Assembly (NCBI RefSeq): GCF_019331735.1
Contig: NZ_JAHBBH010000001.1
Coordinates: forward strand, 124,001 to 188,000
Origin: Bifidobacterium miconis
GTDB lineage: Bacteria > Actinomycetota > Actinomycetes > Actinomycetales > Bifidobacteriaceae
Reading direction: 5' to 3'
DNA: 64,000 bases
Shown here in pieces: positions 50,353 through 59,477 of this stretch. The notes beneath the pieces are model-generated. The model was not told where the DNA came from, searched no databases, and saw nothing but the letters and a program-made list of their open reading frames with translations. The translations under genes were made by a program, and so were the position numbers. The stretch's first letter is position 1. Every line of letters begins with the position of its first letter.

Positions 50353-51765
50353 ATGCCCAATTCCAAACAACGCTCACTGAGCAACCGTCGTCGCGCGCTC
50401 ATCTTCGTCAACATCATGCTCTCGTGCATCGCCACCACCATCATGGCGACGGCGCTCACCACGGCCCTGCCGCCCATCGTCGCCGACCTCAACGTCGACA
50501 TGCAGACCGGCCAGTGGCTCACCAGCGGCTACTCGCTCGCCATGGGCATCGTCATGCCGTTGACCGCGTTCCTCATCACCCGGTTCCCGACCAAACCGCT
50601 GTATCTTACCGGTGCGGCGCTGTTCATCGCCGGCTCGCTGGTCTGCGTGGCGCCGGTGCCGTTCGCCGTCATCATGGTCGGCCGCGTGATCCAAGCGTGC
50701 GGCAACGGACTGCTCATGTCGATGGCGCAGGTCGTGCTCATGACCATCTACCCGGACAACCGCGGCACGATCATGGGCTGGTACGGCCTCGCGGTCGGCG
50801 TCACGCCGGTGATCGCACCGACCTTGTCCGGCCTGATGGTCGACGCGTTCGGCTGGCGGTCGATCTTCTATCTGGTGATCGGCGTGATGGCGATCTCGCT
50901 GATCGCGGCATGCTTCGTGTTCGGCAACGTGCTCAGGACTTCGCGACGATCGTTCGACATGCTGTCCTTCGTCGTGAGCATCATCGCGTTCGGCGGCGTG
51001 ACGCTCGGCGTCGGCAACATCGGCTCCATGCCGTTCGTAAGCACAGCGGTACTGCTGCCTCTCGCACTCGGCGTCACGGCGTCCGTATGGTTCGTGCTGT
51101 TGCAACTCAGGCGAGAACGCCCGTTCCTCGACGTGCGCATATTGCGTAATCGTGGATTCGCGTTGAGCGTGATCGGCAGCATGCTGCTGTACTTCGCGAT
51201 GATGGGCTCGTCGGTGATGCTGCCGCTCTACGTGCAAACCATCAAGGGAGGGTCCGCGTCGATGGCCGGCTTGGTGAGTCTGCCCGGCTCGCTCGCCATG
51301 GCGATTATCAGCCCGATGGCTGGCAGACTCTATGACCGGTTCGGTGTGAAGCGGCTGTTCCTCGTCGGTGGCATCTGCCTGACCGTGAGCAACCTGTGTA
51401 TGGGACTGTTGCCGTTGGCGGCGTCGATCTGGGTGGCTGCCGTGATCAACGTGGCGCGCTCGCTTGCGATCGGCTGCCTGATGATGCCGCTGGTGACCTG
51501 GGGCACCACCTGTGCGGGTGAGGGGCGGCTGGCGGATGCGAACGCGCTGCTCACCGCGTTGCGCACCATCGCCGGTGCGATCGGCCAGGCCGTATTCGTG
51601 GGGCTCATGACCGCGCTGGCGGCCTCCGCGCATGCTGGTGGCATGGAACTGGCCGCGGCGAACATGCGCGGTCTGAACCTGACGTTCCTGGCCATGGGCG
51701 TGTGCGCGATCCCGTTGATCCTCATCCCGCTGGTATTCTTGCGCGGCGACCGAAGCATGCGATAA
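50353..51765 (+). CDS. MFS drug transporter (DHA2/EmrB-like)
   Basis: A 470-residue protein with 14 or so hydrophobic helices. It contains the DHA2 signatures TALPPIVADLNVDMQTGQWL, the motif C-like GLAVGVTPVIAPTLSG and the PMAGRLYDRFGVKRLF loop (motif A) in the second half. Likely exports hydrophobic drugs or bile-type compounds with proton antiport. The start codon has only a weak AAGAAAC upstream. The preceding MarR gene is the probable regulator. Alternative: an unrelated metabolite exporter of the same family. Confidence 0.92.
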   Translation: MPNSKQRSLSNRRRALIFVNIMLSCIATTIMATALTTALPPIVADLNVDMQTGQWLTSGYSLAMGIVMPLTAFLITRFPTKPLYLTGAALFIAGSLVCVAPVPFAVIMVGRVIQACGNGLLMSMAQVVLMTIYPDNRGTIMGWYGLAVGVTPVIAPTLSGLMVDAFGWRSIFYLVIGVMAISLIAACFVFGNVLRTSRRSFDMLSFVVSIIAFGGVTLGVGNIGSMPFVSTAVLLPLALGVTASVWFVLLQLRRERPFLDVRILRNRGFALSVIGSMLLYFAMMGSSVMLPLYVQTIKGGSASMAGLVSLPGSLAMAIISPMAGRLYDRFGVKRLFLVGGICLTVSNLCMGLLPLAASIWVAAVINVARSLAIGCLMMPLVTWGTTCAGEGRLADANALLTALRTIAGAIGQAVFVGLMTALAASAHAGGMELAAANMRGLNLTFLAMGVCAIPLILIPLVFLRGDRSMR

Positions 51766-51798
51766 CGGAATTGACCATGACGGTACGTGCCGAGAATT

Positions 51799-51876
51799 AT
51801 GTCGATTGACTTCGAGCGCTCGAAGTTGGTATATCTGCTGATGATGCAAGGCATCCACCAGGAGGTGGCCGGATGA
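51799..51876 (+). CDS. Possible 25-codon leader ORF
   Basis: A 25-codon frame whose TGA overlaps the ATG of the methyltransferase (ATGA). Its first half lies within the promoter, so full translation is unlikely from the proposed start site; a shorter in-frame version from the ATG at 51841 is possible. Confidence 0.25.
   Translation: MSIDFERSKLVYLLMMQGIHQEVAG
51806..51835 (+). promoter_or_regulatory. MerR-type promoter with CTTCGAGCGCTCGAAG operator
   Basis: TTGACT and TATATC are separated by 18 bases, filled by the perfect 16-base palindrome CTTCGAGCGCTCGAAG (51810-51825). This layout is that of MerR-family operators, which use long spacers. No merR gene is in the window. Confidence 0.55.
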
Positions 51877-52655
51877 TATCCGATGAGAGCATAGATCACG
51901 GCGTCCCCTTTGATTGGGGACGCGTATCAGACGAATACGCGCGATATCGCGACATTTATCCGGCGCGGTTCTACCAGAAAATTCTTGACCGCGGTCTGTG
52001 CTGTGACGGGCAACATGTTCTTGATCTGGGCACCGGTACAGGTGTGATTCCGAGAGCGATGGCTCGATATGGGGCAACATGGGTCGGCGTCGATATCTCC
52101 GACCGGCAGATCGCTCAAGCGCGGCGGCTTTCCGAAGGTATGGGCATCGAATATCAGGCGATGCCGGCGGAGCATATCGATTTTCCCGATGGCACATTCG
52201 ACGTAATTACCGCGTGCCAATGCTTTTGGTATTTCGACCATGAGGCGATTCATGACATCTTGCATCGCATCCTTAAACCGAATGGACGCATCCTTGTGCT
52301 GTATATGGCATGGCTGCCGTTCGAGGATCCGATCGCGGAGGCAAGCGAACGACTGATTCTGAAATACAATCCAAACTGGAGTGGTACCGGGGAGCGCATG
52401 CATCCGATCGACATTCCTGCCTGCTATGCGGACGGCTTTGAACTCGTTCATCATGAGGAGTACCGGCTTGCCGTGTCGTTCACGCGCGAAAGCTGGAACG
52501 GACGAGTGAAGGCATGCCGTGGCATCGGCGCGTCCCTCCCGGTACATGAGATCGCTGCGTGGGAGCAGGAGCATAAGGCGCTGCTCGGCCGCATAGCTCC
52601 GGAACGGTTCGATGTGCCGCATTATGCTGCAATGGCGGAGCTGAAACGTATTTGA
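51873..52655 (+). CDS. Class I SAM-dependent methyltransferase
   Basis: A 260-residue methyltransferase with a Rossmann core: motif I VLDLGTGTGVIPRAM, acidic loop VGVDIS, motif II region FPDGTFDVITACQCF, and RILKPNGRILVLYMA. It resembles small-molecule methyltransferases of the UbiE type. The RBS AGGAGG is seven bases before the ATG. The promoter carries a MerR-like operator, so expression may respond to a drug or metal. Substrate unknown. Confidence 0.87.
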   Translation: MISDESIDHGVPFDWGRVSDEYARYRDIYPARFYQKILDRGLCCDGQHVLDLGTGTGVIPRAMARYGATWVGVDISDRQIAQARRLSEGMGIEYQAMPAEHIDFPDGTFDVITACQCFWYFDHEAIHDILHRILKPNGRILVLYMAWLPFEDPIAEASERLILKYNPNWSGTGERMHPIDIPACYADGFELVHHEEYRLAVSFTRESWNGRVKACRGIGASLPVHEIAAWEQEHKALLGRIAPERFDVPHYAAMAELKRI

Positions 52656-52703
52656 ACGGCGATAATGGTCATAGATAAATCTGAAACGAATGGCGGCGAC
52701 ATC

Positions 52704-53369
52704 ATGAACGAATCAGCATTTACTCCTGCACCTGCACCGGCATCATCGACTATGTCGTCGAATCGTATGCTGCTGGACTGGACCAAGGAATTGCAGGCTC
52801 TGGCCCAAACCGGATTGATGTACAACCGGGATCCGTTCGACCGGGAGCGATACGAACGTATCCGCGACATAGCGCTCAGCATGCTCGCCATGCAGGTTGA
52901 CATGCCGGCCGAACATATACGCGGACTGCTCAGTGCTGGATACCCGACACCGAAACTCGACACTAGGGCAGCGATCTTCGATGCGGACGGTCGGATCCTG
53001 CTCACGCACGAAAACAGCGGTGAATGGTCGCTTCCCGGTGGTTGGGTCGATGAGAATCAGTCGGTGCGGTCCAACACGATCAAGGAAGTCAAAGAGGAGA
53101 CCGGGCTCGACGTGACCGCCGACCGACTCATCGCAGTGCAGGATTGCGCTAACCATAACGGCCTGTCCTTCCCGTACGGGGTGATCAAGTTCTTTGTGCT
53201 GTGCACCCGCATTGATGGGCAGTTCGAGCCGAACATCGAAACGACGGAGATCCGCTACTTCGACGAAGACCAGCTTCCCCGACTCTCCACCACGAGAAAC
53301 ACCTCGGAGCAGATCGCCATGTGCTTCGCCGCCCGCCGCGACCCCGACTGGACGACGCTGTTCGAGTAG
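52704..53369 (+). CDS. Nudix hydrolase with N-terminal NUDIX_N-like domain
   Basis: A 221-residue protein (234 if an ATG at 52665 is used; neither has a good ribosome binding site). The N-terminal helical part LLDWTKELQALAQTGLMYN is typical of the Nudix-N family. The Nudix box reads GGWVDENQSVRSNTIKEVKEETG: the first conserved Glu is Gln and the REUxEE Arg is Lys, as seen in a subgroup of these enzymes; the metal-binding KEVKEE acid pair is kept. Such proteins hydrolyse ADP-ribose-like diphosphates; substrate not predictable. It follows the methyltransferase by 48 bases. Confidence 0.85.
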   Translation: MNESAFTPAPAPASSTMSSNRMLLDWTKELQALAQTGLMYNRDPFDRERYERIRDIALSMLAMQVDMPAEHIRGLLSAGYPTPKLDTRAAIFDADGRILLTHENSGEWSLPGGWVDENQSVRSNTIKEVKEETGLDVTADRLIAVQDCANHNGLSFPYGVIKFFVLCTRIDGQFEPNIETTEIRYFDEDQLPRLSTTRNTSEQIAMCFAARRDPDWTTLFE

Positions 53370-53382
53370 ATGAGTGGTTTCT

Positions 53383-53955
53383 CTATTCCACGCCGCGCAG
53401 CAGTGTGTGCACGTAGTCGTGCAGTTGCGTGCGGGTGAGCGTGTGGCCGCGCAGGTATGCCCAGTCAAGCACGAGCATCACGGTGTTCGCATAATGATCG
53501 GCGATCAGATCGTCCGGTAGATCGAATCGGTCGCGGTCGATGCAGGTGCGGATGATCTCGTGCGCCTGACGCTCGATGAACATGTGCAGACTGGCGAACA
53601 TCGGGCCTTCGGGTGGGTTGTTCTTAAGGATCGCACGTAGCGGCTCCGCGTTGGATTCCAGCAGGTCGGCCATTGCGTCGAGCGCCGTGTCCACGCGATG
53701 TTCCGGGTCGGTTGACGCGAGATCTGCAAGGTCGGCCTGTTTGGACAACGCGATCCAGCAGTAGTTCAGCAGATCGTCACGATCTTCGAAATAGTTGTAG
53801 AACGTGGCGCGCGGATAGTCGGCGCGCTCGCACAGTTCGTTGACGCTGATGTCGGCGAACGACTTGATTTGCAACAGTGCCGTCATCGCGTCAAAGAACG
53901 CGTCGAGCGTGCGTTGTGTGCCGCGTGTGATCTTGCCGTTGATGTCTTTCTTCAT
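53383..53955 (-). CDS. TetR/AcrR family regulator
   Basis: A 190-residue regulator. The HTH reads FADISVNELCERADYPRATFYNYFEDRDDLLNYC, with the ligand-binding region after residue 70 ending LRGVE. It is divergent from the Old Yellow Enzyme gene, 100 bases away, and likely controls it. AT-rich DNA between the two carries ACGTCCATA at 53975 and its inverse TATGGACGT at 54030, a candidate operator. Confidence 0.92.
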   Translation of the reverse strand: MKKDINGKITRGTQRTLDAFFDAMTALLQIKSFADISVNELCERADYPRATFYNYFEDRDDLLNYCWIALSKQADLADLASTDPEHRVDTALDAMADLLESNAEPLRAILKNNPPEGPMFASLHMFIERQAHEIIRTCIDRDRFDLPDDLIADHYANTVMLVLDWAYLRGHTLTRTQLHDYVHTLLRGVE

Positions 53956-53974
53956 GTCCGTTCATCATAATCTA

Positions 53975-54038
53975 ACGTCCATAATTTTGCAATTGTCTAA
54001 ATTTATGCTATTTTTGACAACTGTAAAAATATGGACGT
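53975..54038. promoter_or_regulatory. Candidate TetR operator in the OYE/TetR divergent region
   Basis: ACGTCCATA (53975-53983) and TATGGACGT (54030-54038) form an inverted pair flanking an AT-rich segment with TTGACA at 54014. Spacing is wide, so loop formation or two dimers would be needed. Confidence 0.45.
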
Positions 54039-54055
54039 CTGGAAAGTTGGATATC

Positions 54056-55372
54056 ATGGCGAATGACACGAGTGTGACGAAGACGGCGACCCCGGCGGTG
54101 CCGACTGCCGAACCGCTGACCCTGCCCTGCGGCGTGACTATCAAGAACCGGTTCTACAAGTCCGCGATGAACGAGGCGCTCGCCGGACGCGACTGCGCGC
54201 CGACCGGAGCGCACGTGCGCCTGTACCGAGAATGGGCTCATGGCGGCGCGGGCGTGCTCGTCACCGGCAACGTGATGGTCGATCGCGCGCAATTGGGGGA
54301 GCCGGGCAACATCGCCGTCGAAGACGAACGCGACCTCGCGATGTTGCGTCGCTGGGCCGCGGCCGACACCGAAAATGGCGCGCACTGCTGGATGCAGATC
54401 AACCATCCCGGCAGGCAGTCGCCCATCACCATCAACCCGCATCCGCTTGCGCCAAGCGGAGGCAAAGTCGACGGCGAATACGGCCGCTTCTTCGCCGAGC
54501 CGACCGAACTGACCCGCGAGCAGATCCGCGACATCATCCGCCGGTTCGCCAACACCGCACGCATCGCCAAGAAGGCCGGCTTCACTGGAGTGGAGATCCA
54601 TGCGGCGCACGGCTACCTCATCAACCAGTTCCTTTCGCCGCTCGACAATCGGCGCGCCGACGAATATGGCGGCGGCCTCGCCAACCGCGCCCGCTTCCTG
54701 TTCGACGTGTTCGACGCGGTCCGCAAGGCGGTCGGCCCCGACTTCCCGATCGCGGTGAAACTCAACTCATCCGACGTACCGATCGCCGTCAAGGTCAGCG
54801 AGCGCGACGGTGCGCCGGGCGGCTTCAATGAAGAGGAATCCATCTGGGTCATGAAACAGCTCGAAGCGCGCGGCGCCGATCTCATCGACATCTCCGGCGG
54901 CACCTACGCCAAGCCGGTCATCCAGACCAACGGCGGCGCGGCCGAAGACCGCCGGCGCGGCGTCTACTTCACCGATTTCGCACGCCGCGTCAAAGGCGAG
55001 CTGACAGTACCGGTCGCGCTGACCGGCGGCTTCCGCAGCGCCGCCGACATGAACCGCGCGCTGGACGAAGGCATCACGCAGATGATCGGCATCGCCCGTC
55101 CGCTCGCGCTCGTGCCCGATCTGCCGAACCGCATCATCCGCGACGGCTGGCAAGGCTCCGTTGACCTGCCGCGCGTCACGACCGGCATCAAGCCGCTCGA
55201 CAAGACGTTCGGCGGCATCCTCGTCATCAGCTGGTTCGAACTGCAGATGCACCGCATCGCGCGCGGACATCGCCCCGATCCGCATATCGGCGGCATGCGC
55301 GCGCTCCTGTTCGCCGTCAAACAGCACGGTCCAGCCGCGCTCGCCCCGCGCCGCCGCAAAGGTCGGCAGTGA
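54056..55372 (+). CDS. Old Yellow Enzyme family NADH:flavin oxidoreductase
   Basis: A 438-residue FMN enzyme. The TIM-barrel has LTLPCGVTIKNRFYKSAMNE at the N-terminus, the GVEIHAAHGYLINQFLSP block with the His-containing active site, the DEYGGGLANRARF phrase and the phosphate-binding ALTGGFRS/IGIARPL near the C-terminus. OYE proteins reduce electrophilic alkenes, nitro compounds or quinones with NAD(P)H. Control by the divergent TetR resembles nemR-nemA. The ATG is preceded by GGAAAG; a long upstream open frame is a by-product of high G+C. Confidence 0.93.
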   Translation: MANDTSVTKTATPAVPTAEPLTLPCGVTIKNRFYKSAMNEALAGRDCAPTGAHVRLYREWAHGGAGVLVTGNVMVDRAQLGEPGNIAVEDERDLAMLRRWAAADTENGAHCWMQINHPGRQSPITINPHPLAPSGGKVDGEYGRFFAEPTELTREQIRDIIRRFANTARIAKKAGFTGVEIHAAHGYLINQFLSPLDNRRADEYGGGLANRARFLFDVFDAVRKAVGPDFPIAVKLNSSDVPIAVKVSERDGAPGGFNEEESIWVMKQLEARGADLIDISGGTYAKPVIQTNGGAAEDRRRGVYFTDFARRVKGELTVPVALTGGFRSAADMNRALDEGITQMIGIARPLALVPDLPNRIIRDGWQGSVDLPRVTTGIKPLDKTFGGILVISWFELQMHRIARGHRPDPHIGGMRALLFAVKQHGPAALAPRRRKGRQ

Positions 55373-55427
55373 TTTTCGCTATCAATGTTCAATAAACCAC
55401 GAATCCGCCAGTGTAAGGAGTTGTCGA

Positions 55428-56210
55428 ATGGATATTGCCATCGTCACCGGTGCGTCATCGGGTCTTGGCGCGGCATTTGTTGAGGCGATCGTCTCACGCT
55501 ACCGGAATCTCGATGAGATCTGGATCATCGCTCGACGCGAACAGCGATTACGTGCGCTCGCCGATCGGTACGACGATCCACACATGCGCATACGGGTCAT
55601 TCCACTGGACCTCGCCGCATCAGAATCTTATGAGAAATTGACCGAGTTGCTGAAGGAAATGCGGCCGAACATCCGCATACTCATCAATAACGCCGGTTAC
55701 GAGCGTGAAGGATTGCTGCGCGAGATGAAGCCAGATGATATCCGTGCGATGATCGACCTCAACGTGGCTGCCATGACGATGGTCAATCGCGCGTGCCTGC
55801 CGAACATGCAGCATGGGAGCTTCGAGATCGTTACGGGATCGGTGTCGTCGTTCGCGCCAATCCCTTGGCAGGCCGTGTACGCTGCAAGCAAAGCGTACGT
55901 GCGGTTCCTGACGTGGGCGGTGAGAGAGGAGGAGCGCAAGCGCGGCGTGAACGTGATGTTGTTCAGTCCGGGCAACATGAACACCGAAATGAACGTGCGC
56001 GGTGCCGCTTCCGGCAAGCTCGCCCGGCTGCCGTATCTCGACCTGCGCCGGGAGACGGCGAAGGCGCTGTCGAAGGCGGAGCGCGGATGCGCCGAGTACA
56101 CGCCGTTGGCGTTCTACAAGCTGTACCATGCGTTCGCCAAACTGGCGCCGACCGCATTGGCCGTGCGCATCACCAGCCTCGAATCGGGCGGTGCCGGGCG
56201 TCAGAGTTGA
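55428..56210 (+). CDS. Short-chain dehydrogenase/reductase
   Basis: A 260-residue classical SDR: VTGASSGLGAAF (residues 6-17), NNAGY near residue 87, VTGSVSSFAPIPWQ and YAASKAYVRF with YxxxK. The C-terminal LAPTALAVRITSLE is family-like. Substrate unknown; it follows the OYE gene by 55 bases with AAGGAG at the start, so the two may be co-expressed in redox detoxification. Confidence 0.9.
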   Translation: MDIAIVTGASSGLGAAFVEAIVSRYRNLDEIWIIARREQRLRALADRYDDPHMRIRVIPLDLAASESYEKLTELLKEMRPNIRILINNAGYEREGLLREMKPDDIRAMIDLNVAAMTMVNRACLPNMQHGSFEIVTGSVSSFAPIPWQAVYAASKAYVRFLTWAVREEERKRGVNVMLFSPGNMNTEMNVRGAASGKLARLPYLDLRRETAKALSKAERGCAEYTPLAFYKLYHAFAKLAPTALAVRITSLESGGAGRQS

Positions 56211-56417
56211 TCATTGATCGACGGCATCCTGAATCGATCGCAGTCGAGTCCGTGAGGCTTATATTCGCCATCGGGGGCGTGCTCTCCTGAGCGTTGGACG
56301 GCCTTGCCTCGATCGGAATAGATGCCGCGCAACGAGCCGATGGGGTCGCCATATACCACAATCCGGCGCGGGACACCAGTCTGTTGCGCGGCGAATCGAT
56401 ACCGTAAGCTGGGACGA

Positions 56418-57257
56418 ATGAGCGAACATACCAAGACCGAACGCGCCGCGGGAACCGCGGACATCCCGTCCTCGAGCCTGCCGCAGGCCGATCGCGATGC
56501 GGAACACATGCAGGGACACTGGGTGCTGGCCCGGCTGGGCAAACGCGTGCTCAGACCGGGCGGCGAACGGCTCACCAGGCGCATGCTCGCGCAGGTGGCG
56601 ATCGCCGGCCGGCACGTGGTGGAATTCGCGCCGGGACTGGGCCGCACCACGCGGCTGATCATGGAAGCCGGTCCGTCGGCGTACACCGGCGTCGACCGGG
56701 ACGACAAGGTGGTGGACATCATCAAGCCGCTGGCGGCCTCGGTGGGCGGCACCTGCGTGCTGGCCGACGCCGCGCAGACCGGATTGCCGGACGCGTCCGC
56801 GGATGTGGTGGTCGGCGAGGCGATGCTCACCATGCAGTCCGAACGTGGCAAGCGGGAGATCATCGGCGAGGCGCATCGCCTGCTCGCCCCGGGCGGACTG
56901 TACGCGATCCACGAAATGGGCCTCGCGCCGGACGACCTCGACGAATCCGTCAAGGATGCGATCCGCAAGGATCTCGCGCGGGCCATCAAGGTCAACGCCC
57001 GTCCGCTGACCGAGACCGAATGGCGTGCGTTGCTCGAATCCGTCGGTTTCGACGTGCTGTGGAGCGGCAACGAACCGATGGCATTGCTCAAGATGCGCCG
57101 CAATCTTGCGGACGAGGGTGTGGCCGGCGTGCTGCGCATCGTGCGCAACGTGTTGACTCACCGTGATCTGCGTGCGCGCGTCATGCAGATGCGTCGCGTG
57201 TTCAACACGTACGGCGACAAGCTGACCGGCGTCGCGTTCGTGGCGCGCCGGCGATAG
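56418..57257 (+). CDS. Class I SAM-dependent methyltransferase
   Basis: A 279-residue methyltransferase. SAM-binding motif is VVEFAPGLGRTTRLI with the acidic GVDRDD loop, ADAAQTGLPDASADVVVGEAML and RLLAPGGLYAIHEM. The N-terminal 30 residues and the C-terminal 60 (MQMRRVFNTYGDKLTGVAF) are distinct. Start ATG lacks a ribosome binding site; TAAGCT ends seven bases before it, so a leaderless transcript is possible. Substrate not predictable. Confidence 0.85.
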   Translation: MSEHTKTERAAGTADIPSSSLPQADRDAEHMQGHWVLARLGKRVLRPGGERLTRRMLAQVAIAGRHVVEFAPGLGRTTRLIMEAGPSAYTGVDRDDKVVDIIKPLAASVGGTCVLADAAQTGLPDASADVVVGEAMLTMQSERGKREIIGEAHRLLAPGGLYAIHEMGLAPDDLDESVKDAIRKDLARAIKVNARPLTETEWRALLESVGFDVLWSGNEPMALLKMRRNLADEGVAGVLRIVRNVLTHRDLRARVMQMRRVFNTYGDKLTGVAFVARRR

Positions 57258-57394
57258 TGTTGTGTTTGATAGCGGATACGCTAGGAGGATGCGTGCGGCG
57301 GCGGATCGATCGCCGTACGAAGACCGATCATATGACCGTGCCGGTGTCGGTGTTTTCGCAACGCCGGGATCGGCGGCGAACATGAAGGAGTTCG

Positions 57395-57754
57395 ATGATG
57401 AGCGAACAGACGAACAATGCGAACGAAACCCAGCAGGCTGAGGTGATGGAGTTCATCAATGATCTGCACCCGCTGGTCGAGGTGCAGCCCGAGGCGACCG
57501 TCTCGCGCACCGTGATGCAGGTGGAGGGTGCCAACGTGGTGCTCTTCTCCTTCGACAAGGGCCAGGAGCTGAGCGAGCACACCGCCGCTATGCCGGTGCT
57601 CGTGCAGTGCCTCGAAGGCCATCTCAAGGTGACCGGCGGCGGCAAAACCGTGGATCTCGTGCCGGGAGGCATCCTGCACTTCCCGACCCGGCTGCCGCAC
57701 GCGGTGTACGCCGCGGAGGCGTCCAAGATGATGCTGATCATGATGCGACACTGA
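57395..57754 (+). CDS. Cupin domain protein
   Basis: A 119-residue single-domain cupin with two beta motifs: SEHTAAMPVLVQCLEGHLKV (metal-ligand region, lacking the full HxH) and PGGILHFPTRLPHAV (the PG...H pattern of motif 2). Such proteins are small sensors or isomerases, often for sugars or metals. AAGGAG lies close to two adjacent ATGs, either of which may be used. It lies between two methyltransferase genes on the same strand. Confidence 0.85.
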   Translation: MMSEQTNNANETQQAEVMEFINDLHPLVEVQPEATVSRTVMQVEGANVVLFSFDKGQELSEHTAAMPVLVQCLEGHLKVTGGGKTVDLVPGGILHFPTRLPHAVYAAEASKMMLIMMRH

Positions 57755-57958
57755 ACGTCCGCATGCCGGAATCGTCGGTGCTCCTACTGGGACAACGACT
57801 GTCGCCGGTCGGTTATCCGATCGGATCGATCCGTTCCGCAATGTTCCGCAACATTCCGTAACACTTTCGGAGCGTGACGTGGAGCGGCTCTACGATCGAT
57901 GATCGACATGCGGACGGCATTATGGACGCGCGGCAGGCGCGGGACTAGCGTGAATCGC

Positions 57959-58744
57959 ATGGTCGTATGGGATTCCGAACAGTATCTGCGATTCAAGACG
58001 GAACGCACGCAGCCGTCGCGCGATCTCGCCGCGCAATTGCCGCCGGACGACGGGGCGGTCACGCGCGTGCTCGACATCGGCTGCGGGCCGGGCAACAGCA
58101 CCGCCGTGCTGCGCGAACGCTACCCGCGCGCGACGATCCTCGGCGTCGACAATTCGCCGAACATGATCGACGCGGCGCGCGCAGCCCATCCCGACATCGA
58201 CTTCGCGCTGTGCGACGTGTCGAAACCCGACGATCTGGCCGCGCTGCCGCACGACTTCGACGTGGTGTTCTCCAACGCGTGCATCCAATGGGTGCCAGAC
58301 CACGCGCATCTCATTCCCGCGATGCTCGGTCTCCTACGCAAAGGCGGCATGCTGGCCGTGCAGACGCCGATGAACTACGAGGAGCCGATCCACCGCATCA
58401 TCGCCGAACTCGTGCACTCGCCGGCCTATGCGGACCGATTGCCGCAGAGCCGCGAATTCTTCAATCTCACGCCGCCCGAATACTGGGAATTGCTGCACGC
58501 AAACACCGAAACGTTCCGTATCTGGAAAGTCACGTACATGCACACGCTGCCCTCGCATGAGGCCATCATGGACTGGTATCGCGGCACCGGACTGCGCCCG
58601 TACCTGCAGGCGCTTGCGGACGACGGTGAGCGTGAGACATTCGAACGCGCGGTGTTCGACAGGGTTTGCAAAGAGTACCCGACGCAGTCGGACGGCAGCA
58701 TCATCTTCCCGTTCCCGAGATTCTTCCTCACTGCCATTCGGTAA
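57959..58744 (+). CDS. tam: Trans-aconitate 2-methyltransferase-like protein
   Basis: A 261-residue methyltransferase resembling Tam in length and layout: opening WDSEQYLRFKTERTQPSRDL, SAM motif VLDIGCGPGNSTAVL, VFSNACIQWVPDH and LLRKGGMLAVQTPMN. Tam methylates trans-aconitate formed by aconitase side activity. The gene has TAGCGT seven bases before the ATG and no ribosome binding site (leaderless layout). A strong hairpin follows the stop. Confidence 0.87.
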   Translation: MVVWDSEQYLRFKTERTQPSRDLAAQLPPDDGAVTRVLDIGCGPGNSTAVLRERYPRATILGVDNSPNMIDAARAAHPDIDFALCDVSKPDDLAALPHDFDVVFSNACIQWVPDHAHLIPAMLGLLRKGGMLAVQTPMNYEEPIHRIIAELVHSPAYADRLPQSREFFNLTPPEYWELLHANTETFRIWKVTYMHTLPSHEAIMDWYRGTGLRPYLQALADDGERETFERAVFDRVCKEYPTQSDGSIIFPFPRFFLTAIR

Positions 58745-58764
58745 CCATTCCGGATGCCGACAGC

Positions 58765-58808
58765 GTTGGGGGTTGGCGATCGATGATCGTCGATCGCCAA
58801 CCCCCAAC
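58765..58808. terminator. Hairpin between tam and the flavodoxin-fold reductase
   Basis: A perfect 19-bp stem (GTTGGGGGTTGGCGATCGA) with a six-base loop lies between convergent genes; no T-tract, so termination is inferred from position. Confidence 0.75.
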
Positions 58809-58833
58809 ACTGTTCTCGGCAATGAGCGGGAAC

Positions 58834-59358
58834 TCATTCGGCGTTCAGCGCATCCTGATATCGTCGCCCGGCGTCGGCGAGCGCCGCGTCGTCCAGTTCC
58901 ATCGACTCGAACACGACGAACGGCTCACGCCACACGGCGTGCGTGTACCGGGCCATCATGCGGTACGGCGAGAGCACTTCGTCGATCGTCGCACCCTCGT
59001 CGACCGGCTGGTATTCGGATTCCGGCCCGCCCGCGGTCGTGGCGACCATGATCTGCTTGCCGCGAAGCGCCTCGCCGTCCGGTCCGTACGCCCAGCCGAA
59101 CGCCAGCACCTTGTCCTCCCACTCCTTGAGCAGCGCGGGGGAGGAGTACCAGTACAGCGGGAACTGCAGCACGATGCGGTCATGATCCTCGACCAGCCGC
59201 TGTTCGACGGCCACGTCGACCACGCCGTCCGGGTAGAGCGCGTACTCGTCGCGCACGGTCACCGCGTCGGCCGGCAATTCGCGCGCGGCCCGGACCAGCG
59301 CCGCGTTTGCGCGCGAGCGACTCAGATCGGGGTGAAAGGCGAGAACCAGTGTCTTCAT
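58834..59358 (-). CDS. NAD(P)H-dependent oxidoreductase, flavodoxin fold
   Basis: A 174-residue KefF/MdaB-like flavoprotein: TLVLAFHPDLSRSRANAAL at the N-terminus (phosphate loop), IVLQFPLYWYSSPALLKEWEDKV and VATTAGGPESEY, all typical FMN contacts. It probably reduces quinones with NAD(P)H in two-electron steps. AAGGAGA stands before the ATG at 59358, so the 19 longer residues upstream are not counted. Convergent with tam. Confidence 0.88.
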   Translation of the reverse strand: MKTLVLAFHPDLSRSRANAALVRAARELPADAVTVRDEYALYPDGVVDVAVEQRLVEDHDRIVLQFPLYWYSSPALLKEWEDKVLAFGWAYGPDGEALRGKQIMVATTAGGPESEYQPVDEGATIDEVLSPYRMMARYTHAVWREPFVVFESMELDDAALADAGRRYQDALNAE

Positions 59359-59477
59359 AATGTCTCCTTCGACTTCGTTGACGGTGACGGGCATACGTTG
59401 TACGCGTATTGCCACTACTGTATCGCATGGGATGTCATCGATCGGGGAAGGTCGGTTTGGAACCTTTTGTCATCGCG

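Noticed and set aside
56211-56417. Minus-strand frame with IYSDRGKAVQRSGEHAPDG that looks protein-like
   Set aside because: It belongs to a longer antisense frame through the methyltransferase; no start signal in the intergenic part, so at most an unrecognisable remnant.
57840-57855. Small palindrome AATGTTccgcAACATT between the cupin gene and tam
   Set aside because: Six-base arms are expected by chance and no promoter feature is aligned with it.
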